Origin: Hydractinia symbiolongicarpus
Taxonomy: Eukaryota > Cnidaria > Hydrozoa > Anthoathecata > Hydractiniidae
Direction: 5' to 3'
Length of the DNA: 64,000 nt
Assembly: GCF_029227915.1 (NCBI RefSeq)
Contig: NC_079879.1
Location: 27,720,501-27,784,500, forward strand
Part shown: positions 54,897-64,000 of the stretch, in pieces
How the letters are laid out: each line of letters starts with the position of its first letter
Position numbering within the stretch: the first letter of the stretch is position 1
The notes under the pieces: generated by a model
Told to the model about the DNA's origin: nothing
The model's database searches: none
The model's input: the letters and a program-made list of their open reading frames with translations, nothing else
Position numbers and translations under genes: made by a program

Positions 54897-55847
54897 TTGT
54901 TATTATAAGAGACTTATTGAATATACCGTGAAAAGATATCATTTATTAAGGAAACTCACAGTTAATGCGATATGTTCCGACGATGTTAGCAATAGGCTAC
55001 ACAAAAAATATTCTCATAACTTTGCGAACCTGTCTTTTTTTTTGTAAAGTTAGGAAAACTGATCAAAATTATGTGTAGGATCAGAAGCCGGTTTATAATT
55101 GAAATTCTTTTATCTTATCTAACTTATCTCCTCTAGAACGTGGATTGCCGATTAAAAGATTGTATAGGATCGAATATATATTGGAATTAATATATTTATT
55201 TGTGTAACCACGTTTGTTGTGTTTCAAAAAAGGAAAATTTAAGGGAACATTAACGTGTAAGGAGCTATGAAAACTCTGTTAAGAGGGAGGAAATGTAAGC
55301 GCATTGAAAAAATGTGACTAAAGAATTTTATGCTTTTTACTTCTTATCCAAGATTACAATAGCGGTTTTGATATGTATTTAGCGTGACAATAAGCGGCAA
55401 AAGTCAGCTATTCCGTCAATTTTTGAAGACTCGGTCTATTAAACACCCTTTTTAAAGAAAAAAAATTAAAATATTCTAGTTTCGCAATAAAGCGCCGGAG
55501 CGTGAAATCAAATATACTTTTGTCACAGAAGATGTAACTTGACACTGTATTTGAGTAAGCATTTTTCAAACTACTGTTAATTAGAAACTTAACTAATAAA
55601 AATGAACATTTCTTTAAAACGTATTTATACGTTCGAATTTAATTTTAACAGAGGAAGAATTTCTATATGCTTCCAAATTACCTTCATATTGTATAGGGCA
55701 AACCTTTGACTTATTAGATGAAATGTTATTAGCAGGATATACATCGTTCTGGGAGTTGATACATTTCTTTTATTCTCCACACCAAGTCTGGATAATAATT
55801 TAGCCATTAACTTCGAATTTTTTAATGTCGCATTCCTAAAGCACGTA
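54897..55847. other. Intergenic, no gene seen
   Basis: AT-rich; ends with the TA that flanks the Tigger element. Nothing else supported. Confidence 0.4.
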
Positions 55848-57102
55848 CAGTAGAACCTCTATTAACGGTCAACTCCATACATCGGTCACCTCCTGATAAG
55901 CGGCCAGAAAAGGAAATCCCTGCCGAATTCATGGTCAAACTCTTATAAAAAAACCCTCCATGCATCGGTCACCTCCACTAAACGTCGAAACGGTCACTTT
56001 CTATTGTTCCAATGTCTAATTCCACCTCTATTAACGGTCAAACAAAATCTTTATGCAAGCAAATGAAAGGAAAAATAAAAACAATTGTTTTTTCTTTATT
56101 TACAATAAGTATGTTTCTTCATAATATGAATAAGTATATTTCTTCATAATATATCATGTTTGAAATTTTCTACCGAGGTCAGTAGCATGTGAAAGGATAT
56201 TTTTTCGTAACTTGGCCTAGCCACTTTAACGCTTTCACATGTCCCCTTGATTGATATGTTGCGGGTACTTCAAGTCCTAAGGCAGCCCCACGATTTACTT
56301 TCTTTCAAGTAACAGTATATATATGATAGGCAGTGTCGACCTTTTAAAGTCTATTGGGTGGGTAATGAACGCATGGGGAAAAGACAAAGAAACGATCGTC
56401 AATTGATTTTCTAAGTGTGGTTTCACTGAAGCTACCCTTGAGTTATTTACAGATGATAACGTTTTGCTGAATTCGCAGAATTGCAAAGTTTAATCTCGGA
56501 AATATCTCCTGATTCAATAGTCGACTCCTACTTAAATCAAGACGAAGATGCAGTGACATCAGTATGCACAGTCGGTATACATTCCACGAACTGGAAGGAG
56601 AACCTGAGAGAAGCAGCAAATGGTTGCGCAATTGAACGTGATGACGAGATAGAAACACTAGGAATAGTCGAGAATGATTTTGATATTGAAAGACCAGAGT
56701 TAAAAATAAACTCAAGTCAAGCAGCTTTATCTATTGTAGATGATTTGAACAACTTTTGTGAAACCATAGGTGATGCTGACTTAGTAAGTGCCTTACATCT
56801 TGTCACACTACGACTTGAAACATTTAGGCTAAAAAATATTTCACAAAAAAAGCAACAGATTATTTTAGTAAAAAGTTGTAATATGATTGTAGATTGCACT
56901 GATAAAATACATGTATTTACCTGTGTTTATTTTGATCATGAATCATTCTTTGAGCCCTTCCCACCTCTCCCGACCAGACTTTTGATAAAAAAGTCTGGTC
57001 GGGAAAGGTCACCTCTAATGCAACAACCCATACATCGGTCACCTCTAATGCAACGGCCACTAAGCTGAGCCCTCAAAGTGGCCGCCATTAGAGGTTCTAC
57101 TG
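55848..57102 (+). mobile_element. Tigger/pogo DNA transposon, internally deleted
   Basis: Terminal inverted repeat CAGTAGAACCTCTA at both ends, flanked by TA on each side (target duplication of the Tc1/mariner class). It contains repeated CGGTCACCTC motifs near the ends and a 15-bp perfect hairpin at 56969-57003 (arms CCCGACCAGACTTTT). Only the C-terminal part of a transposase remains. Confidence 0.8.
56481..57068 (+). pseudogene. Tigger/pogo transposase C-terminal remnant
   Basis: Open frame of 195 codons. It has an acidic Thr/Ser-rich region, then a helical GDADLVSALHLVTLRLETFR segment, the kind of C-terminal tail seen after the DDE domain in Tigger transposases. The DNA-binding and catalytic domains are absent, so it is not active. 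The last 60 codons run into repeat sequence of the element end. Confidence 0.5.
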
Positions 57103-57104
57103 TA

Positions 57105-57740
57105 TGTCAAAAATTTACTTTGTTGCATAGCAGTTAAAAAACTATTATGCTTAGCCTTTGTGCCAGAGTACGTCATCGATTTATGCTCGTTACTCGTAAA
57201 ATTATAATACTTGTATTAAAAATAATTTAACCTGTACTAACTGTACGCCACATACGGTTCCAATATCACTAGTGGTTAACAATTTATCCTTGGTAATGTT
57301 TCTCTAGTGCTCATAAACTCGCATTATATCAAATTTAAAATGACGGTTTAATTTTCTCTAATTAAGTTTTTCTTAAAAAGGGATTATTTGATACAAAACA
57401 TACAATTTTTGAAGGAAGATGGCGAAATTGACAATGTTTGAATTTTGTCGATAAGCATAACAAAATGATGTCGATTAAGCATGATGTAAAACAAGCATTA
57501 TAATGGTGTTTTTAATTTTTTTTTTGTATGCCATGTTAACAGAAAGTGAAACTAGTATAATGCTACAAACATTTCTCCACTAAACAAAGGATATATTCTC
57601 AACACAAACACGCCTTTAGAAAAACAAAATGACACACCTTTGGTAAAGTATTCTCTGTTGGGGAAAAAATACGGATGTGCTATGATAAATATTCACTTAT
57701 GAAACACCATCCGAATAAACTATCTGAGTTCATCACCAAC
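57105..57740. other. Intergenic, no gene seen
   Basis: AT-rich. I see nothing supported. Confidence 0.4.
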
Positions 57741-57747
57741 ATATTGC

Positions 57748-57820
57748 CGCACGTAGTGTAGTGGGTCCTGGGGCTCCCAGTTCTGGGGACCGCGGATCGA
57801 ATCCCGCTCACTGCCAAAAG
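57748..57820 (+). pseudogene. tRNA-like stretch (SINE or tRNA pseudogene)
   Basis: GTAGTGTAGTGG resembles an A box, and GGATCGAATCCC a B box, at the right distance. The arms do not all pair, so a tRNA-derived SINE head is more likely than a working tRNA. Confidence 0.4.
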
Positions 57821-57821
57821 T

Positions 57822-59516
57822 ATGTTAGTGATAAACAAAGCAGTTCTTCTTCAATATGACACACCTAGTTGTAATTTTTTTTGAGGAAGAGTAATTCAAA
57901 TAAAAGTACATGTTTTTTTATAAGCATGACATTTATAAGCGTATAAGTTGGATCATTTTTAAGCATTATGTGCGTTTTAAGAAAATGTTGTAAAGTTTTT
58001 ATGGGCTTTTTTTAGTGAGAAGTTTTTCTTTTTATTCTTTATGTCTGAATTAACCAGTATGTAATAAGATATAAGTTGGAAATACTGATGTTTTAAATTC
58101 AAATGCAATAGTTTTTTTAACTAAGCATACTTTGAGCCTGATCGTTTGGTTTTCATAAGCATATTCCAATAATTAATTTTGCCATTAAGCATAACCTAAG
58201 CATATATTGAGCCTGGAAAAGCACTTTTAATAAGCATCCTTAAGCCTCATTTTGAAATTCCAATTGGTTATAAAAAAGACATGTAAATTAATAGTGTAAG
58301 CATACATCTTGCATGTGTTGTAAATATCAGAGTTGTAATACCTCTTAAGAAAATACTCGCAAGGGATTTCACAGCTACAATCTACCATTGTTTTGATAGA
58401 TTTTTGGTTTGTTTAGTCATTGTTGTTTTTGTTGTTTTTCATTTGCTATAACACTTTTTTGAAAAATTAAAAAAAAGCAAGTTTAGGATGCTTCCCGAAA
58501 TCTACGTTCATAGCTTAAATCTTACAATCGGTTTGTTTAAGATCTCAACTCAACACCGCTGCATAACTTCAAAACTAAAATGGATATTTACGTCAACACT
58601 TTCTTATGCGGACAATTTTCAAAACTAACAACTAACAGCTGTCGCGAAAATGTAATGCTTTTTGATTGGTTTATAATATATGATATATGCAGTACTGCTG
58701 ATTCTTTAATTAAATTGAGGCAAATAGTCCGACATAAAACCGGGTTTTTTATGTCTGGTGGGGTGGAAATAAAGCTGCAGCCCTACCTTTTTTGAACATA
58801 CACACTTACAACGCCTATTATATTAAGAATAGCCGTTAGCCCATTAAAAATCTAAAATAAAGCGTTCGTTGGAGCAAAGCCGATAAAAATATATCGCATT
58901 TGTTTGTTTTTTATTTTTAAAATTTTGTGCCTGGTTAAAACTGTTTCTTACAGACAGACAATTGCTACTGGCTATTACAGATAAAATTTATCATGAAAAA
59001 ACACAAATGTTTTAGAAATTGAACTATATTACATTCGTATATGTACATTACATAACATAATTAGAATAACACGTTATTATAATTTATGTGGTAAACTGGG
59101 GCTATAAATTAGTACTTAGGCAGCATTGGGATAATAGTATTAAAATCAGTAGAGCGTTATAACACCACTTTCATCAACAGCCGATAAATTATTTTAATTG
59201 GATTGCTATTGTTGTTGAAGACCTTCTGAGTCAGTATCTCGTTATAAAACACGTGGCATATTGAGTACAATTCTTTTATATACTTCCGCCTCTTGAAGAT
59301 GCTGTAACTGTATGTTATCACACAAATGAGACTGATGTCATTTTGTTGCTCTGTTGTTTTTCTTTTGAAAAAGAAAAACTTCCTATTTCCTGTAAGTCAA
59401 TTTCGTTTTTACAAGAGTAAAAAAATGTTACTCTTCATTGTGGGCTTATTATGTTAATTGTCAAAATTTAAGAATAAATTACTATAACAACACTAAAACT
59501 TAATTTTACAGCAACG
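57822..59516. other. AT-rich stretch, no gene seen
   Basis: Imperfect repeats with AAGCATAA-type words around 57920-58310 suggest old repeats. No gene supported. Confidence 0.4.
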
Positions 59517-59802
59517 TTGAAGCTATTTTTACAATGAAGTTGCGTTGCAGCGCGTTTCTGCCATAGTAGCCGCGAAATGACGTTTGACACTGGCGAAAAT
59601 TTGGATCGAATTTATATCTGCCGCAGCGTTTCATATTGCCGCATGTTAAAATGAGCATTTTCCATTGTGGAATCACCTGTTTTTTTATTGTATAAAAAAT
59701 ATGAATTGTTTTAAAATTTAATGTGAACAAATAAATGCAAGAGTCATGCAGCGACGTTTCGCGCCGCAAGGAACTGCATTTTCAGTGTGAATTTAGCTTT
59801 AA
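59517..59802. mobile_element. Possible short MITE
   Basis: Left TTGAAGCTATTTTTACAATG and right (reversed) TTAAAGCTAAATTCACACTG are similar inverted ends, followed by GC-rich GCAGCGCG/GCGGCGCG. 286 bp. A frame inside it (59506-59769) is not taken as a gene. Confidence 0.4.
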
Positions 59803-59840
59803 ATATAAACTTAATAAAAAGAGAATTTTATAAGAATTTG

Positions 59841-61667
59841 CTATACAAAATAACCAAACAAACTTCCTTGAATGACTTGACACGAGCATGATTTCGTCAT
59901 CGGGATGCTTATAATTACCCATTGGTGCATTTTTTCATTACCTACTCTGTCTGCATCATACAGGACAGGTATATGAGCCACGTTCTTCATACACACACCT
60001 TCACCCATCAAACAGGAGAAATCATCATTTTCATCACACGTAGTATGTAGATGGAAACGAGGATGGAAGCTAAATAACACAATATTATGAAATAAATAAG
60101 TTACACACATAAGTCATAAGTCAAGTCAATGTCAAATTTAAGGTGTTAACATTTTTTTAATGAAAAAGTCCATTTAGTTTGCAATGAGCCATTTTAACAG
60201 AAATATTTAGCATTCTAACTTATCTAATGGAATGACTTTTCCTTATGCTCAAACATTGTCTTTAAAATTCTTAAATTTTATAAAATGCAAAAAATGCTGC
60301 TTTTTGGAGAGGATATTTTATTTCATTTCGTTAAAACACTGCTCCACATCTTAAGCAACAAAAATAGAACAATTGTTTGCTTCTTTAAATAATATTCACA
60401 TTATGACGAGTCAAAAGTTACAACGCATGGCTGCAAAACCGCAATTACATTTCAAGCTGCAAGTTATATTGTCACTTGTGCCAACCCAAACCATTATTGT
60501 GCTTGTTGTTTATACATTTCGATAACAGCAAACAGGACAATCGTAATTCTACTGCAATCCATACCATTATGTAAATAACACGAGCTTCAGTTACACCATG
60601 TAAAAAGCTATATTATTACATAACATATAAGCATAGAGATAAACTCGATATTTATATTTTTCTGAGAACCCTCAACTGACAAGTCTCCAAAAAAACTCTA
60701 GAGATTTCAGATATCGATATAGAAGATCCTGAGGTCAAAAATTATTCGGTACATACAGTTTACCCTATTTACAAACGACAAAAACAAAACACAATTACTT
60801 TGGACTCACAATATTGGTAACGTGATTCGATACACACATTCTCTGCACATATTTAATGTGTTGTCTTGCACTTTTGTTCTGTTGATGCAGTATAAGGGTG
60901 TAGCAGTTACATTCAAATTTGGAAACTCAGATTCAACAGCTCTCCTTCCTGAAACGTTTCAAAATAACTTGTTTACTATTTGTACTCAAAAGTTAAATGA
61001 TTGATAAAAAAAAAACACTCAAACTTTCTCGCGGTTAATTTTATATTATCGCTTATGCTAAGACGCACGTGTGGTTATGCTTAAGGAAAAAAAAGTTCCA
61101 GCAAAAATTTACTTCTTCCTTTGCGTTGTATACATCTTTGATGATTTTTCTTGTATTCTTTAAGACCTCTTTGTCTTGATTTTACCAGTTTCTTGGTGAG
61201 GTTTTCTTCTTGTTTGGTAAAACTTCGTTTACACACTTTAAATTGTGACTTTTTCGCTGTTGGGTAAAGATTAACCTTTTTTAAGAATGCTTTCAGAGTT
61301 TGTACATTTTTATTCATGCTTGACACGTCTTCTTTAACTATTGGGTATACGTTTTCATCAATGTTCTTTCCATTGCCTTTATTCTTGATTTTGTTTTGCC
61401 TGACATCACCACCTTGCGCTGCAACACATATTACAATGGATGCAACAAAGATAATTAAAGAGCCTTTCACTGACTACAAGGTAAGAAAAACATAAGTGAA
61501 AAACTCTCTCAAAGAAACGGAAATTCATAATTACTGGTCTAATGCTTTTAACTTTTATTTGCAAACAACTAATACAACTAACTGGTGACTCTCTAAAAAG
61601 GATTTTAAAATACTAACACATTACAAACAAGACACACCAATAACAAAACAAAAGGAAGACTTACCAT
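59841..61667 (-). CDS. IL-17-like secreted cytokine, copy D
   Basis: Four exons: 61665-61667 (the ATG alone, donor GTAAGTC), 61113-61473, 60810-60948 and 59841-60069; 243 residues. The signal peptide starts M then SVKGSLIIFVASIVICVAA. Exon 1 has the C-x32-C basic helix (CKRSFTKQEE to HQRC). Exon 2 has C-x13-C-x2-C with CRECVYRITL. Exon 3 reads FHPRFH with C-x7-C-x6-C-x34-C-x-C (TKSCSC). All intact. Intron phases 0, 1 and 2 match copy C, showing descent by gene duplication. The same IL-17-type register as the other copies. An ATG-only coding exon is a notable gene structure. Confidence 0.7.
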
Positions 61668-63541
61668 GTTTACTTCTTTGTGGAATTTACTTGTTGGTTC
61701 AAGTTTGTTGATTATGACTTGAAGGCTGCTCTTGTTATCTTTTTATAATACAGCGTGTCTAATAACAATGCAATTAATTTTAAATTATCAGTGCTAAATT
61801 GCTAAATCACTGTTGGATAAGGTTTCGTTGAACAAACACTTTGTGGTTATTTCCTATGACTACGTGTGCACCAAAATAACCTCTTGAAATGGGGATAGAA
61901 CGATGATGATAAAGCGCATGGCGAAACTACAAAAATCAATACCATCAATAAATACCTACTTTGTGTCTCTTCAGGATAAATAAGGGGATTTTGTAAATTG
62001 TAGCTATTTATAGATGTCCTTCTTATCACAAATGTCATTCTTTTTCAGAAATATAGCTATTAATGTTAAGGAAGTGTTCACCGAACTTGAATATCGATGA
62101 CGCTTGTGTAACTTCCTGAAGTAAAGTAGAGCTTACTTTGTCGTGTCGTTGAAATTTACTCATTTGTATTCAGTTACAGTAATCTTATATTTGAACAGTT
62201 CCGGCTGATTAGAAACAATGTAACAAATTATGAACACGTAAAGTCACCATAGTAAAATTACCAAGCATATCCTCGCCGTAAAAAAGCAAATTGATTTTGT
62301 CTTTTTTAACATGAGATCCCCTCATAGTATAAGTAGCGTGACGCCATTTTGTTGATAAGAAAATTTAAGTTGATAGTGCTGTTGACATATTCTTAGAGGA
62401 CAGCAACAATATTTTGTAAATTAGTCAGTGTTTGCATTTTTTGTCGGAAAGGAACATCCACGCAGGTAAAACAGTTTCCGATACGTGTAGGTAATTCATA
62501 TATTGGGGTTTACAATTACGAAAATAATTTCCTAGTGAAGGTATTAAATGGTAAATACAAAGCATTCAATAGTCAATAAAATCTGTTAGCTACAGTTTAT
62601 ACAGACAGCATTAGAACATTTTTTGTAATTCGTCATAATATATTTATGAAACATTTTTGTCAAAATAGAATAAAGTTGACTGGTGTAAGAAATATATTGA
62701 CACCCAAAATAAGTTTTTTTATTATTATTCAATGTCATTTTAACTCAATTCATCGCACTCTTTCAACACGATTAAAGGATTTTAAACTGTCGGACGGACG
62801 ATTGCAAATTATCAACTTTAAACTTAAATGATCATATACAGTTTGGTCTGATTATAGCGATTAAAAAACTCTGAGAAGCAGGAAAAGGTTTGCGTCTCGC
62901 ATGCTCTATCTGCACATAAAAGCCGATTAGTACCCCTTCAATATAATATCTTTCGCAAAACGTGTGGCCTTTTTTTAATCAGTAGTTAAAAGCAGTATTG
63001 TAGCTAATGTATCATTAAATCGTTTGTGACATGCTTATTCAACAAATTTATACAATAACTGGCGCACTCGTTGTCTTTTCTCTTCATTAAATTCTTTTTT
63101 TATTTCACATTCGGATTCCCGGGACCCAAAGAAACAAAGGTTTTTTAGGGATGGTGTAATTCTTTGTCTCGATTTCAAACATTTATGTGTTCATAGCTTA
63201 TTGGAAATAAATAATAGATTTACTTCGAGATTAGCCCCACTACCCGTGAAACGATGTGTTCTTCGACAGCAAAGGGTAAGCAAAAAGGACATGCTAATTT
63301 CGTCCTACTGAAGTAAAGCCACAGTTATGCTAAAGTTTACCAGACATATTCTTCTTAAACCGCAATGCGATAACACCCCAACTCAATATTTGGTTTTGTG
63401 CTACACACATAGACTTAAACAAATCTAGATAGACAAAAAAATTACATTGGATTTAATAAAAAAGCTCATTAACATCCATAATACATGCATACTTTCTGTA
63501 AAATAATAGCATCTGACAGTACCGTCATTTAAAAATTGTAA
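61668..63541. other. AT-rich stretch, no gene seen
   Basis: Upstream of copy D. A frame at 61847-62038 and one at 62646-62831 have no domain signs. No supported feature. Confidence 0.4.
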
Positions 63542-64000
63542 TCTATATAATAATACGCCAGTTCCGTGTCTCTGTGACAGGCAAAGTTGATGTGTTCATT
63601 TTCCTTTGATGTTACCGAAATTTTTTTTGAAGTAACCGAAAAATGCATGTCTAATATGTTAAATTTTCTGACGTTACGGCGCGACGTCAATAACAGTACT
63701 TTAACATATTAAATTAATGAAGCCATTACAGTGCACTGAAAACTTTGAGGCCAAATAACTTGGAAACGAGGTGGTGACGTCAATGTTTTATAACCGCGTG
63801 GGTAACTAGGGACCACCTGGGACCAATTTGGGTAATTTTCCAAACCTGGGTCCCCAAATCCGTTTCGGAATGAACGGGTTTATGACTTCATCAAAAAACC
63901 TTTAAACCACAATATTTTCGTAACCGTTGGTCAAAAGTACATGATCCTATACATTTTCTTGATCAGCGTTTCAAGATCTATACGAGCGAGGCAACAGGTA
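63542..64000 (+). mobile_element. Helitron-like element, family 1, cut by window end
   Basis: Starts A/TCTATATAATAATACGCC and matches 53142-53620 closely. The 3' end lies outside the window. Confidence 0.7.

Noticed and set aside
57748-57820. Functional tRNA gene
   Set aside because: A- and B-box-like words are present, but acceptor and T arm do not pair properly.
1-64000. CRISPR arrays, bacterial operons, riboswitches
   Set aside because: No regular spaced repeats and no bacterial gene signals. Spliced genes and element types are eukaryotic.

Overview
The window looks like AT-rich animal nuclear DNA. It has spliced genes with GT-AG introns, a short CCCTAA telomere-type tract, and eukaryotic mobile elements: Polinton/Maverick, Helitron-like, PIF/Harbinger, Tigger/pogo and Penelope-like. 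An early-branching animal, most likely a cnidarian, is my best guess. It rests on the mix of elements and on divergent IL-17-like genes, so it is moderate to weak.

Region 1 (1-22.5 kb) is mostly endogenised virus-like DNA, visibly richer in GC than the rest. A 15-kb Polinton/Maverick (about 7421-22531) is bracketed by a 32-bp inverted repeat with 29 matches. It holds a protein-primed DNA polymerase B, an HNH-type protein, a packaging ATPase, a DD35E integrase, a VLTF3-like zinc protein, a major capsid protein, a likely minor capsid protein, a probable ssDNA-binding protein, a SAP-like protein, membrane and coiled-coil proteins of unknown role, a 42-residue Cys-rich peptide and an intact repeat protein resembling DUF4116. 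Many genes carry stops or frameshifts, so the element is dead as a unit. A second, inverted Polinton fragment lies at 94-3010, with a polymerase of a different lineage. Almost every gap 3' of a Polinton gene holds a hairpin or palindrome, while divergent gaps do not. This resembles the hairpin rule for mRNA 3' ends in Mimivirus.

Region 2 (23-62 kb) is host DNA with four genes of one family, all on the minus strand (about 23.2-25.0, 40.5-41.3, 46.4-48.1 and 59.8-61.7 kb). They share intron phases and an exact cysteine spacing (C-x7-C-x6-C-x34-C-x-C in the last exon). They encode secreted proteins that fit the IL-17 cytokine family. The last two exons can be reconstructed in all four copies. 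One copy has an in-frame 30-bp exon duplication, and another lacks the first cysteine pair.

The space between these genes is filled with mobile DNA. Two families of non-autonomous Helitron-like elements occur in both orientations and sometimes head to tail. There is a PIF/Harbinger element (29.5-32.6 kb), a decayed transposon ORF with a tegument-like cysteine-peptidase fold (41.8-42.8 kb), a Penelope-like retroelement (44.4-45.5 kb), a Tigger/pogo element with TA duplications (55.8-57.1 kb), two MITEs, a 15-bp minisatellite and two tRNA-like stretches. Several multi-kilobase stretches, notably about 34.6-38.8 and 48.1-49.9 kb, show nothing I can name.
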